In this document: positions 24,881-35,377 of the stretch, piece by piece
Position numbering within the stretch: the stretch's first letter is position 1
How the letters are laid out: every line of letters begins with the position of its first letter
Assembly: GCF_000374025.1 (NCBI RefSeq)
Contig: NZ_KB893195.1
Span: 62,001 to 126,000 of the forward strand
Direction: 5' to 3'
DNA length: 64,000 bases
Source of the DNA: Spirosoma panaciterrae DSM 21099
GTDB taxonomy: Bacteria; Bacteroidota; Bacteroidia; Cytophagales; Spirosomataceae
Notes under the pieces: model-generated
The model's input: only the letters and a program-made list of their open reading frames with translations
Told to the model about the DNA's origin: nothing
Databases searched by the model: none
Translations under genes and position numbers: made by a program

Positions 24881-27800
24881 ATGCTTCCTATCTCCTGCAA
24901 CCCTTTGGCAACTCATCCGCTGCTCACCGATTCGGGAGTTAGTCAACCTGAACGGTTTTTACCGGCGGTTGATCCAACCCGTATTCGGATCGACGACCGG
25001 AGTCTGCCCGAACTGCTGGGGTTTATCCTGCGACTATCGAAACGCATTGCCTACTATACGACCGGTACAGATCCTGAAACGACCGAACGGCTTGTGCTTA
25101 CGCGCAGTTGGATCAAATTTTTTGAAGGTAGCCAGCCTTTTCTACTGGCTAGCATAAGTCAGACGGATCTGGATGGTATTGAGAAAGACTATCACCAACG
25201 TCTTGACGAAGCTCGCCGTGATCCCTCTCTGGAAGGCTTGCAGCTGTGGATTTCGTATGGACATGCAGAGATTATAAAACTTTTATTGACCTGGCAGGGC
25301 CAACTTCGGCAGCAGGAAATTTCAGTAACATCGAAATTGGATGCGTTGATCGTCAATCAACTGCGCGATCATTTTAAAGCGTACATCGCCTTGTTGAACG
25401 GAGCCAATCGCTGGTATTATACAGGACAATACGATTTTAATCCGTTGATTGATATTGCCGTTTGGGACCTTGATTTAATCGACCTGTATACGACCGATGA
25501 ATCTTTTTATAACGCTGGCAAGGACGGCGAAAGCATTAGTACTCTACTAAATCTCTTAGATGATGTATTCAGCGCCTTCTTACGAGTCAGTCGGCAATTA
25601 GTTGAACTCATGCCCGATGCGTTTGATGAAAGTCTGAATCCCTTACTGGAAGAACATCGGCAAACCCATGCCCCACATCTTGGCCTCCTGTTTGCCTTTC
25701 TGGAATTATTCAACCTGTTCCAGGGCGACCTTAACCGCATCAGTCAGCAGCACCTTGAGTTTTTTTACCAGAAAGTATTACGGATTAAGCCGCTACCGGC
25801 TATACCTGACTCCGTTCACCTGCTTCTGGAAACAGCCCAAACCGTTAAGGATCCTTACTTAGTTAAGCAAGGAACGCCCCTTTTGGCTACTAGTAAAGAC
25901 AATAATAACGCCGATGTTCGGTTTGAAACAGACAACGAAATTATTGTCGACAAAGCGCAGGTTAAGGAGTTAAAAACCTTGTACCTAAACCCCGTTCAGG
26001 TAGGTGGTAAACCATTTGTTGAGGGGCTCTATGTAGCCCCTGTAGCTGACTCGATGGATGGGCAAGGTGTTGCATTCCCTGACCCCAAAGTGGTACAATG
26101 GCCTACGCTGGGACGGAAAGAAAGCCCACGTCAATTTCCTGGCAAAGAAATAGGCGAGCCTTATCCTCCGGCCCGTTTAGGGTGGATTTTTGCCTCGCCG
26201 GTATTGTTGCTGAACGAAGGTAAGCGCACGATTACAATTACTATTCAGGGAATACATGATAAGAACAGAATTAATAGTCTAGAAGGGCCTGGTAAAGAGA
26301 GAGTCCTTGAGAAGTTGTCGAAATTAATTGCCGATTCAATGGGGATTAGTTTCAGCGGGAAAGAAAAATGGATTGCCCCTTCGATAAAGCCGGAAATTCA
26401 GATTGATGGGCTAGATACAGATAACCTAACAATTACCATTAAGGCTACTCTTGACGATGATCTTCCACCAGTTGTGTTCCTCGACAAAGAAGCCTGGAAA
26501 GTAAAAGAAAACGACTACCGCCCTGACCTTCCTTCGGTTCGGGTATTATTGAATCCAGAATTTTTTATTGACGAAAAGGCAGGTAATGTTCAATCGAAGT
26601 GTGGGCTACAAATAGATCCACCTTCAACGGGTAGCGTTAGTCTGTATTATTACCTACGGGAACTACGAATAACCGATACACAAATAAACGTGGAAGTGTG
26701 TGGCGTTAAAAACCTGATTGTTCAGAATGACGAAAATTTACAGGACGTTAACAACCCCATTTATCCGTTTGGGACTCGACCAAATATTCCTGATTTTTCG
26801 ATTATAAATAGAGAGGAAATAGAAGAAGGCAAGCTTTTGACAGGCCCCAATTTTTACATTGGTAGCCAGGAAGTATTACTCAAGAACTGGCAGGATGTAT
26901 CGGTTAATATTCGCTGGAAAGATAAGCCGGACAATCTTGATAAATATTATGCAGCTTATGGGTATTCGGAAATAGACCCTGTAAAAAAAACGTTTGAGAG
27001 AAACTTTGGCCTGCGAATAGGTGCTCTGACTGATAAAATATGGCATGAAGGCCTTCATCCGCGAGAATTATTTAAAAGCGATCCTGCTAAAGAACGCTCC
27101 TGTTCGCCGGTTATTTCCGATAAGCCTGACCCCGACAAGCCTGATAAGGAAGCACAACATATTCTAATTCAGCGAACGGATATTGATCCTGAACTCATTG
27201 TTCCTTCAGTTGACGAGTTTAAAAAACCATTTACTGAGTTAACCGTTGATACTCGCTTTGGTTTCCTCCGCTTTACGCTAGAAAATCAGGATTTTCTGCA
27301 TAAGGATTACCCTATTGTTCTAGCCCGCCAGATGATGGCTTTGGGGAAATACCCAACCGAATTTATTATTAATGCTACTTATCTTCGAACAACGGAAGGT
27401 GATGTATTTGGCTTTACTAATCCAGCAGAAGAGGTTAAAAAATTTGAAGCGGCAATTCAGCTAGCCAGAAAAAAAAGCAAAGGTGCTTCTGACGCAATCG
27501 ACGAAACGATTGACGCATTAAACCCTATCGATATTCCGGATGACCCTACTCCAGATGATGCCGACTTAATTAGAATAAAAGAAAATAATACTTCTGAGAA
27601 AACTCTTATTACAAAAAGAGAAATTGATGCCACTAAAGATGCTATAAGTGATTTAAATAAAGCCAAAAAAGAATTATTTAAATTCTTGGGAGGAATAAAT
27701 GAATGGCGAAGAAATCCTGAAAAAATAAAAGTTCTTATTCCCCAAGAGCCTTATACGCCAGTTATTAAAGAAATTTCTGTTGATTATAGAGCAGTAGCAT

Positions 27801-29218
27801 CAGTCTGCGATATTGACTTGGTGCATTTGTATCCGTTTGAAAGGACATATAAAAACGAATCGCTCCATAGTAATAAAGATGGTAAATGCGTCTGTTTGTC
27901 GCCAACGCTTCTCCCTACTTTCACAGACGAAGGTACGTTGTATATTGGCCTGAGCGATTTGCGACCAAATGGAACCCTAAATCTGCTATTTCAACTAGCC
28001 GAAAACACAGCTGACTCTGAGCTTGACAAGGTAGAGGTACACTGGAGTTATTTACTGCATAATGAATGGAAAACCTTAAATCCACTAACGAATATACTTG
28101 CCGATGGTACGGATGGATTGACTCGATCAGGAATCATAAAAATTGCCGTTCCGTACGACATTCCTCCGGTTATTTCAGATGAGTTTCCCGATCCGAAAGC
28201 GACAATCCTGCCACCCAATCGCTACTGGTTGCGGGCATCAGTGCGCTGTAACGCACGCGCTATCGCCAATACCATTGGGATTCATACCCAGGCAGTAAGA
28301 GCAACATTTGTTCCTACACCTGCCAACGATACCAACCGCCTGAGTGAAGCCTTACCCGCTGAGAGTATTTCCAAACTGCTTGAAGCTGATTCCAGCATCA
28401 GTACTATTCAACAGCCCTATGCCTCGTTTGGAGGTAAACCTGCTGAGCAAACTAATAATCTATATCGTCGAATTGGAGAGCAGCTTCGGCACAAAGGCCG
28501 GGCTATCAGTTTGTTTGATTACGAACGGTTAGCCCTTGAAGCTTTTCCTACATTATTTCGGGCTAAATGTATTACACATACGTTGGGGCTACCGGCCAGT
28601 CTACAAATTGAGTGCTCGACGTCGAATGCCCAAACGCCAACTAAGAACGCATCAGACAAAACATGCCAAACAGGGCCATTCTGCCAAGATCTGGAAATCG
28701 CTCCGGGTTTTGTGTTGGTGGCAGTGATTCCACATGTAGGGCAGCTCCAAACGAATGAGCGGTATGAGCCGCGCGTACCCGTGGGTGTTCTCAATGAGAT
28801 CGAATCGCTCCTGAAACAGAAAGCATCGCCTTTTGTACGGCTAAAAGCGATGAATCCCCGGTATGAGAAGGTAGATGTCGAAATCAGCGTTCGCTTCTGC
28901 GACGGCCTTGATCGAACATTTTATGAAAAAAAACTGAATGAGGATATTCGACTCTTCTTTTCGCCCTGGGTAACGGGCGATACGACCCGGCTGGCTTTTG
29001 GCCTTTCAGTACGCTATTCTGATTTGGTACAGTTTGTTGAGAAGCTATCGTATGTTGATTACATTACGAACCTGAGCTTAACTCATCAGGAAATTAGTAC
29101 TTCTGGTAAGAAAAATAAGGCTTCTGGTAAGGAGATAAAGCCTTTAACGGCACGATCCATCTTAACAGCGGGTGTGATTTTAGTCACAAAAGATCCCAAC
29201 CAGCCGCTCTGTTCATAA
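24881..29218 (+). CDS. eCIS baseplate gpJ-like wedge protein (Afp11/Pvc11-like)
   Basis: A 1445-residue baseplate wedge protein of the gp6/gpJ-like class. The N-terminus (residues about 1-330) is helical; around 310-330 the segment AIPDSVHLLLETAQTVKDPYLVKQGTPLLA is the typical entry to the baseplate domain. The C-terminal third carries NLYRRIGEQLRHKGRAISLFDYERLALEAFPTLFRAKCITH near residue 1190 and FVLVAVIPHVGQL near 1275, followed by SPFVRLKAMNPRYEKVDVEISVRFCDG, where gpJ-type homology is strongest. A lysine/glutamate-rich coiled segment lies near residues 860-950. Its size fits the large end of Afp11-like proteins. It builds the wedges with the following protein. Confidence 0.88.
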   Translation: MLPISCNPLATHPLLTDSGVSQPERFLPAVDPTRIRIDDRSLPELLGFILRLSKRIAYYTTGTDPETTERLVLTRSWIKFFEGSQPFLLASISQTDLDGIEKDYHQRLDEARRDPSLEGLQLWISYGHAEIIKLLLTWQGQLRQQEISVTSKLDALIVNQLRDHFKAYIALLNGANRWYYTGQYDFNPLIDIAVWDLDLIDLYTTDESFYNAGKDGESISTLLNLLDDVFSAFLRVSRQLVELMPDAFDESLNPLLEEHRQTHAPHLGLLFAFLELFNLFQGDLNRISQQHLEFFYQKVLRIKPLPAIPDSVHLLLETAQTVKDPYLVKQGTPLLATSKDNNNADVRFETDNEIIVDKAQVKELKTLYLNPVQVGGKPFVEGLYVAPVADSMDGQGVAFPDPKVVQWPTLGRKESPRQFPGKEIGEPYPPARLGWIFASPVLLLNEGKRTITITIQGIHDKNRINSLEGPGKERVLEKLSKLIADSMGISFSGKEKWIAPSIKPEIQIDGLDTDNLTITIKATLDDDLPPVVFLDKEAWKVKENDYRPDLPSVRVLLNPEFFIDEKAGNVQSKCGLQIDPPSTGSVSLYYYLRELRITDTQINVEVCGVKNLIVQNDENLQDVNNPIYPFGTRPNIPDFSIINREEIEEGKLLTGPNFYIGSQEVLLKNWQDVSVNIRWKDKPDNLDKYYAAYGYSEIDPVKKTFERNFGLRIGALTDKIWHEGLHPRELFKSDPAKERSCSPVISDKPDPDKPDKEAQHILIQRTDIDPELIVPSVDEFKKPFTELTVDTRFGFLRFTLENQDFLHKDYPIVLARQMMALGKYPTEFIINATYLRTTEGDVFGFTNPAEEVKKFEAAIQLARKKSKGASDAIDETIDALNPIDIPDDPTPDDADLIRIKENNTSEKTLITKREIDATKDAISDLNKAKKELFKFLGGINEWRRNPEKIKVLIPQEPYTPVIKEISVDYRAVASVCDIDLVHLYPFERTYKNESLHSNKDGKCVCLSPTLLPTFTDEGTLYIGLSDLRPNGTLNLLFQLAENTADSELDKVEVHWSYLLHNEWKTLNPLTNILADGTDGLTRSGIIKIAVPYDIPPVISDEFPDPKATILPPNRYWLRASVRCNARAIANTIGIHTQAVRATFVPTPANDTNRLSEALPAESISKLLEADSSISTIQQPYASFGGKPAEQTNNLYRRIGEQLRHKGRAISLFDYERLALEAFPTLFRAKCITHTLGLPASLQIECSTSNAQTPTKNASDKTCQTGPFCQDLEIAPGFVLVAVIPHVGQLQTNERYEPRVPVGVLNEIESLLKQKASPFVRLKAMNPRYEKVDVEISVRFCDGLDRTFYEKKLNEDIRLFFSPWVTGDTTRLAFGLSVRYSDLVQFVEKLSYVDYITNLSLTHQEISTSGKKNKASGKEIKPLTARSILTAGVILVTKDPNQPLCS

Positions 29219-29240
29219 CGCTTGCTTAACCATACCCGCC

Positions 29241-32200
29241 ATGCCTAGTTCGACGCCCGAAACCGCCCCATCATTTATCCTGAAAAACGATCCGTCGTTT
29301 CATAAGAATGGTAACGATCATTTCAATTTTGCGGAACTACGGCAAATAGGCCTGAAGCATATTCAAGATCTGTCGGGTAAAATCTGGACGGACCATAATA
29401 CCCATGATCCAGGTATCACTACGCTCGAAGTCCTGATTTATGCACTTATGGATTTGGGCTACCGAGCCCGATTGCCTATCGAAGACTTACTAACTCAGCA
29501 AACAGCTACTGAACCCAGCAGTCGGGATGATAATTTCTTCACGCCTGCTGAGATACTAACGGTTAATCCGCTTACAATAACCGACTATCGCAAGTTATTG
29601 ATGGAATTGCCTGGTATTCGGAATGCCTGGCTCGAAATGAATCGGGAGCCAATTAGTCTGAATGATTGTCTGCTAGTAGATAAAGACAAACAGACTGTAG
29701 TACTAAATGGCCTATACAGGATTATACTTGAAAAGGAACCTGATAATGCCCCCGACGATAATACCTTGACCCATAGCGTTCTGCGTAGAATGGCTCAGTA
29801 TCGTAATCTGGGAGAAGACGTACAGCCTGGATCGATTACTTTATTAAAACCCACTGAAATAACGGTAACCATTGAGCTGGAAGTTGAGAAATCGGCTAAC
29901 CTTGACGAGGTTTATGCTCGTCTTGTAGAGGAGCTGAAAGCATACTTTTCACCAACTGTTCCTTATTACACGCTCTCGGCACTCCTAGAACAGAAGTTAC
30001 CTCAGAAGGCACCTGTACCTATTGAAGAGGCATTTGCTGGACGACCTTATACGACTGAGAGTAAAGGATTTATTGATACCCGTGAGCTGGAAAAACTCAA
30101 ACGTCGGCGCGAAATCCACGTTTCTGATTTATATACAGTTGCCCAAGGTGTGAAAGGGGTAGTATCTGTGCGTGAACTCGAGGCAAGTGATGGTGGTAAC
30201 ACAGATCCCTGGGTTATTAAACTGAGTGAAGAAAAGGTAGCCAAACTGGCTGCATTAACTGTCCAATTCTATAAAGAGGGAATCAAGCAAGCGTTTCAGA
30301 TTCCCGATATCGACGGAAAGAAGAAAAAAGGGGAAGCATTATTAACGGGTGATGCACTCGACTATGCCGTACCGACTGGGCAGTTTCGGCAGGATTTAGG
30401 CGATTACTATTCTATTCAGAACGATTTCCCGAGTGTATATGGCATTGGGAATGAAGAACTTCCAGCGTCGGTTGGGGTTATACGGCAGGTTCAGGCCAAT
30501 CAATTAAAGGGGTATCTGTTCTTTTATGACCAGCTATTGGCGGGTTATTTAAGTCAACTTACGCAGCTACGTGAGCTATTTTCGTTAAGACCTGACAGTC
30601 AGCGGCAACTTAATCAACAACATGTTCTGTTCGGAAAACCGATAGATGCGGTACCACACTGGCAGGAATTGATCCGTTTCCAGACAAACCAACCTTTAAA
30701 TCGCGGGATCGGGACGCCTTTCGTTTGGCCGATTCGGAAAACCAATGAGTTAACTACAGCCCTGCAAAATCAGGATTGGCTACGTCAGCAATTATTCTGG
30801 AAACAGGCATCAGCTAATCTGCTGGTCTACTCCCGAACCCTTCATCGGGATTTTGCTGTCCAGCAGGTGCAGAATGATCTCCGGCAAGGACGATTTCGGA
30901 TTGATTATTATGAAGATAAGTCAGGATGGTTTTTCATCATGACGCCAGAGTCTCTGAACGGATTGGTGTTGATCAGTACCCAAACCTACCCGACCTACCA
31001 AAAGGCGCGTTCGGATGCAGAAGCTGTTGATGTATTCGGTAGTCAGCCGCAAAATAGCCGTTCCATTAACCACTATGACCAGAATACGTATACGTTTGAA
31101 TTGCTCTATAATCCTGTCGACTATGTTGCGTACTTGCAGGATTTATTGGAAAATGAAACCCGATATCTGACTCGCCGAAGTGCATTTTTGGATCATTTGC
31201 TGGCTCGCTTTGCTGAATCCTTTACAGATTTCAGTTTACTCGCATACCAACAGGTAGCACAATCTCAAAAACAGGTAAATGAAACCAAAGGTCTGTTTCT
31301 GAGCCAATACGACGAGTTAAGCCGAAACCGGGGTAAAGCGTACAATTACCTACGCGGTTTCTGGAACACCAACAATCGTTCTGGCCTGGAAAAACGGGTA
31401 CTGACGCAGGCAGGTGTTCCAAATTTAATGGCGCATTCACTTGGCCACTTCGAAGTGGTTCAACGGCCCGATGCCTATACGATTGAGCTTCAGGATGACC
31501 AGGGAAAAAATATCCTTAAAAGTCCTGACCCATATGAGACAGAAAACGACGCTCAACAGGGATTTACGCTGTTGCAAAAAGCATTAGCGCAATTAACCGC
31601 TTATCAACCTGTTCAAAATAAGGATAAAGACAAGTATCTGTTTCAGGTAATTACCGATGAAAACGATGTGCTAATCAGTACTCGTTCCTTTGATACACCA
31701 ACGGAGCGTGATGCCCATCTCAGGGCGGTGCAGCGGCTATACAGTCCTGAACCTACTTCCGAGAATATTATTCCGGCCTATGCTCTGCAGTTGTACGATG
31801 CCCAGCAAAACCTTTTTGATCAAAAAACCTCATTATATAGCCCGGATATAGAGCAGGCTATTAGTGAATTTATCGAGTCGCTACAGGATAGACTTGATCT
31901 CGACGTACATCCAGACTCGGTAGGTAATGACACCTCACGGCTGTATCTGAATAAACGACCTTTTACTCCCGACTTGCCTCCGCTAGTATGGCAGTGGTCC
32001 GTTAATAATACTGCCGATAAGCAAGCCTATGTTTCAGATAAAGAAGCTATTGGGGCACTTGCGTCTGTTCTGGAAGCAGGCCAGTTTCCCGATGTTTTTC
32101 AGGAGTTGTTTCCAATTCAGCAGGAGGGATTTCGCTGGCGATTGAGCCTGGAAGGAAATCCCGTACTGGAAAGCCAGGCTATTTTCCGGGATAAAGATGC

Positions 32201-35200
32201 CTTAAAGGCTGATTACCGACGGCTTGCCCAATTGCTAAAAAAACCTGATCGATTCACTGTAATTGACCTGGGCGGGAATGAGTTCCTGCTTGAGTTTCGG
32301 AACAGGCAGGATCGGTTAGTTGCTACATCGCCACGTCTGCAAGGCGATGCCAATGGACTTATCAACCAAATCGTAACTGCTGCGCAACGAACCTTCGAAC
32401 CTATCACTGTCGAGGAACCCTATTCATTCAAAATGGCTCGTCAGACCGAGAAGGGGGAAGTAGTTTATCTGCAAAGCTATAATTACTATAGTCAGTTAAC
32501 CGACGCTATTGACGATTATATCTGGACACTAAAACAGGCTAAACTGCCGAAAGGAACTAAACGGTCTGAAGTCTACATTCACCAGGGCGATCCTGAATCG
32601 TCTCAATACTCGTTTATTCTGCAGGATAATGACAAACGATTGTTGGCTGATTATCCGGGTGAATTCGATGATGAAGCCGAACGGGACAAGTTTCTTCAGG
32701 AGACTGTAAATTGGTTTAAGCGGTATGTTGCCCCTATTCAACTCTATACGCTTAAAGCACCTGTCGGCTACACCTACCGCTGGCATCCCATTGACGCGAT
32801 TTCGTTTCAATCAGTCCGTAACTATGCGACGGAACAGGAGGCTAGGAGCGATTTCTACCATACACTCCATTTTGCAGCTAATGAACGTTTATTTACGGAC
32901 CAACTGGAATTAATTGTTGACAAGGAAGTACGAGCAACGATTGTTTATACCAGGCAATCCAAACCAGTTCCTGATCCTGCTACACTTATTCACAATGTAA
33001 GCACTCCCATTCAGCAGCAGCAATACCGGCTGGAACGAGTTTTTCTGAATGATTTTTGGCGATTCCACTATTACTTGCCCGATGGCGTATCGTGGTATGA
33101 AAGCACCGATGAATTGACAAGCGAATCCCAAGTCCAGGAAGCCTATCATCAGTTTGTGCTGGCTTTAGGGAAGCTACAGTTAGTCAGGCTAGAAGGTACA
33201 GACGAATTAGTAGTAAAGCAGTCAGATGGCAAACAAGTCGCCCAACTGCATACACCGAACGTACCTGATATTGACCAGCAGCAACATTTTCTGGATTATA
33301 AAGACCTGCTGTTCGCAAAGCCTTATGCCGACGTCGTGTTGACTTCGCATCCGGAAGAGTGGCTCTATCGCGTCGTTCGAAATGACAAGCCGCTGGCTTA
33401 TCATCCGCAAAAGATCGAGTATACAGACGAAGATCCAGACGAAGATGAGGTAAAGGATGCTCGGAAACATGAAGCCACTCAAAAGCGAAAGTATCTGTTC
33501 GATCGCTGGAATTGGCCGAAGGCTCCGCTTCAGTGGTTGCAAATCTGCCTCAGTGGCGACCATGTGCTTGAGCGTACGTACCGGTCAACGAAGGTTTATC
33601 ATTACGTGATTCGCCGTCAGGAAGACCACCAGATTCTGTTTATCAGCTATGCCCGGTTCCCGACTTCCGAAGCGGCTGATGAAGCCTGTCAACAGAACTA
33701 CCTGGCGTTGCTTACCCTGGCATCCGACAAAGCTAATTATGCCCGCTATGACGCAACCGATGGCTTCGTTCGCTTGTATGGTAATTCTCTGACGGCAATG
33801 CCCAATCAGGTCATCAGTATCGACGAGGTGTATGACTACGAAATCGAAAATCCCTTACCGCCGGGTAGCCCGATTCCTATAGCTGTGATACCCAAGTCGG
33901 GAGCGTTGGGCCGATCAGACATCTTTGCTGAATTAGATAAACTGGTTACGCTTGTTGTAAGCTATCCCATTCGACAATATGCCGATGGGAGCCAATTCAA
34001 ATTCCAGCTATATGACCAACAGGAGAAAGCAGTACTATGGCGTAGCGTTTCTTTTTACTCCTCGGCCGACGAAGCTATGAGCGCTTTCCTTCAGTTTCTG
34101 CCGGTCCTGAAAAATCGAGATAATTACATGGCTCCCCTGATCATAGAAGCATTAAGGGCGCAGAAAACAACAGGAGAAAAAGTACCCAGGAAATACCAGT
34201 TACGGCTGCTGATTCGGGAAATAGTGCTGGAGAGCCTCGGTACCTATGATTATCAGAAAAAAAAATGGAAGGATTTCGGTAGTGAGCAGGAGGCATGGGT
34301 GGCTCTTCAGGAAATGATTGGAGGTTCGCACGATGCACAGGCTTTTGTGCTGGAACCAGATGGAAATAACTACTCATTTTCCGTTGTTTCGCCCAGCGAA
34401 TACTATACGGTTCGCCATCCGTTTCTTTTTGAGACACAGGAAGCCTGTCAGCAGGCTATCAATCAATTACACGAACTGGCTAAGGATAATAAACTTGAGT
34501 CATTTGTACGTCAGGCAAAGCAGCCAACTCGCTGGATGTATCAGTTTACCCTTACCCCTGGAAAACCAACAGAAACAAAGTCAGGCTCTGGACGAATTGT
34601 CTGGCAAAGCTTCCATACCTATGAGACAGAAGCACTTGCCCAAAACGCACTGGATGATGTGTTGGACCCCGATCGTAATTACGAACCAAAGCATCCCATA
34701 AATCCGAAACATACCCTGCTTCAATCGATTGACAACTATGCCTGCTTTCCCACGGAGGATGGTCGGTATGAAATTCGGATTGTCAATAAGGAGTTAGGCA
34801 GGAAAGCAAAGCATCCGGTTACGTATGCAACACGAATCGCTACTCACCAGGCTATTCAGCGAACGCAGAGCTGTTTGAACGACGATGGTATGCATCTGCT
34901 TGAACATTTGCTGTTGATTCCTCACGCACCAGTTGCGTCACTTAAGGTATCGGACGATTGTGTGGTCTGTTGGACCGATGAGCCAGAGCCCAACGATCCG
35001 TGCAGCCGACCGGTCATAAGGCCTTATATTCCCTGCGCTGACCCTTACTCATTTTGGGCGACAATCGTTTTGCCTAACTGGACACAACGGTTTAGTGAAC
35101 AATCGATTCGTGAGGCTTTTGAAAAAGTGCTTCGTCGACAAAGTCCAGCGCATATAGGCCTGAAAATTTATTGGGCTACTCCGCAGGCGATGTGCTCATT

Positions 35201-35345
35201 TGAAAAGGCCTACTATGCATGGCTGAAGGCCTTCCGTCGTTATAAGTTGTATTCCTGTACCGAAGAGCAGCCTCAAACGATTCCGTGTCCTGCCGAAGCT
35301 TCTTATGCATTGATAAAAAGCTTAAGTGATCTACCACGAGTATAG
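29241..35345 (+). CDS. eCIS giant baseplate protein, Afp12/Pvc12-like, with repeats
   Basis: A 2034-residue protein, about twice the size of known Afp12/Pvc12. Ends match that family: FNFAELRQIGLKHIQDLSGKIWTDHNTHDPGITTLEVLIYALMDLGYR at residues about 28-75, and HLLEHLLLIPHAP near 1893 with DPYSFWATIVLPNWTQRF near 1935 and SPAHIGLKIYWATP near 1971. Between about 555 and 1880 lie some fifteen degenerate units of 35-45 residues: an aromatic-x-hydrophobic strand, a second strand, then S..Y.t..eA and a short helix, like YegP/DUF1508 beta-beta-alpha modules. They could form an outward-facing part of the baseplate or fibre anchor. Such long repeats are inference by eye. Confidence 0.8.
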   Translation: MPSSTPETAPSFILKNDPSFHKNGNDHFNFAELRQIGLKHIQDLSGKIWTDHNTHDPGITTLEVLIYALMDLGYRARLPIEDLLTQQTATEPSSRDDNFFTPAEILTVNPLTITDYRKLLMELPGIRNAWLEMNREPISLNDCLLVDKDKQTVVLNGLYRIILEKEPDNAPDDNTLTHSVLRRMAQYRNLGEDVQPGSITLLKPTEITVTIELEVEKSANLDEVYARLVEELKAYFSPTVPYYTLSALLEQKLPQKAPVPIEEAFAGRPYTTESKGFIDTRELEKLKRRREIHVSDLYTVAQGVKGVVSVRELEASDGGNTDPWVIKLSEEKVAKLAALTVQFYKEGIKQAFQIPDIDGKKKKGEALLTGDALDYAVPTGQFRQDLGDYYSIQNDFPSVYGIGNEELPASVGVIRQVQANQLKGYLFFYDQLLAGYLSQLTQLRELFSLRPDSQRQLNQQHVLFGKPIDAVPHWQELIRFQTNQPLNRGIGTPFVWPIRKTNELTTALQNQDWLRQQLFWKQASANLLVYSRTLHRDFAVQQVQNDLRQGRFRIDYYEDKSGWFFIMTPESLNGLVLISTQTYPTYQKARSDAEAVDVFGSQPQNSRSINHYDQNTYTFELLYNPVDYVAYLQDLLENETRYLTRRSAFLDHLLARFAESFTDFSLLAYQQVAQSQKQVNETKGLFLSQYDELSRNRGKAYNYLRGFWNTNNRSGLEKRVLTQAGVPNLMAHSLGHFEVVQRPDAYTIELQDDQGKNILKSPDPYETENDAQQGFTLLQKALAQLTAYQPVQNKDKDKYLFQVITDENDVLISTRSFDTPTERDAHLRAVQRLYSPEPTSENIIPAYALQLYDAQQNLFDQKTSLYSPDIEQAISEFIESLQDRLDLDVHPDSVGNDTSRLYLNKRPFTPDLPPLVWQWSVNNTADKQAYVSDKEAIGALASVLEAGQFPDVFQELFPIQQEGFRWRLSLEGNPVLESQAIFRDKDALKADYRRLAQLLKKPDRFTVIDLGGNEFLLEFRNRQDRLVATSPRLQGDANGLINQIVTAAQRTFEPITVEEPYSFKMARQTEKGEVVYLQSYNYYSQLTDAIDDYIWTLKQAKLPKGTKRSEVYIHQGDPESSQYSFILQDNDKRLLADYPGEFDDEAERDKFLQETVNWFKRYVAPIQLYTLKAPVGYTYRWHPIDAISFQSVRNYATEQEARSDFYHTLHFAANERLFTDQLELIVDKEVRATIVYTRQSKPVPDPATLIHNVSTPIQQQQYRLERVFLNDFWRFHYYLPDGVSWYESTDELTSESQVQEAYHQFVLALGKLQLVRLEGTDELVVKQSDGKQVAQLHTPNVPDIDQQQHFLDYKDLLFAKPYADVVLTSHPEEWLYRVVRNDKPLAYHPQKIEYTDEDPDEDEVKDARKHEATQKRKYLFDRWNWPKAPLQWLQICLSGDHVLERTYRSTKVYHYVIRRQEDHQILFISYARFPTSEAADEACQQNYLALLTLASDKANYARYDATDGFVRLYGNSLTAMPNQVISIDEVYDYEIENPLPPGSPIPIAVIPKSGALGRSDIFAELDKLVTLVVSYPIRQYADGSQFKFQLYDQQEKAVLWRSVSFYSSADEAMSAFLQFLPVLKNRDNYMAPLIIEALRAQKTTGEKVPRKYQLRLLIREIVLESLGTYDYQKKKWKDFGSEQEAWVALQEMIGGSHDAQAFVLEPDGNNYSFSVVSPSEYYTVRHPFLFETQEACQQAINQLHELAKDNKLESFVRQAKQPTRWMYQFTLTPGKPTETKSGSGRIVWQSFHTYETEALAQNALDDVLDPDRNYEPKHPINPKHTLLQSIDNYACFPTEDGRYEIRIVNKELGRKAKHPVTYATRIATHQAIQRTQSCLNDDGMHLLEHLLLIPHAPVASLKVSDDCVVCWTDEPEPNDPCSRPVIRPYIPCADPYSFWATIVLPNWTQRFSEQSIREAFEKVLRRQSPAHIGLKIYWATPQAMCSFEKAYYAWLKAFRRYKLYSCTEEQPQTIPCPAEASYALIKSLSDLPRV

Positions 35346-35377
35346 ATAGTTAGCCGAGTTAAAACTATAGCCAGGTC

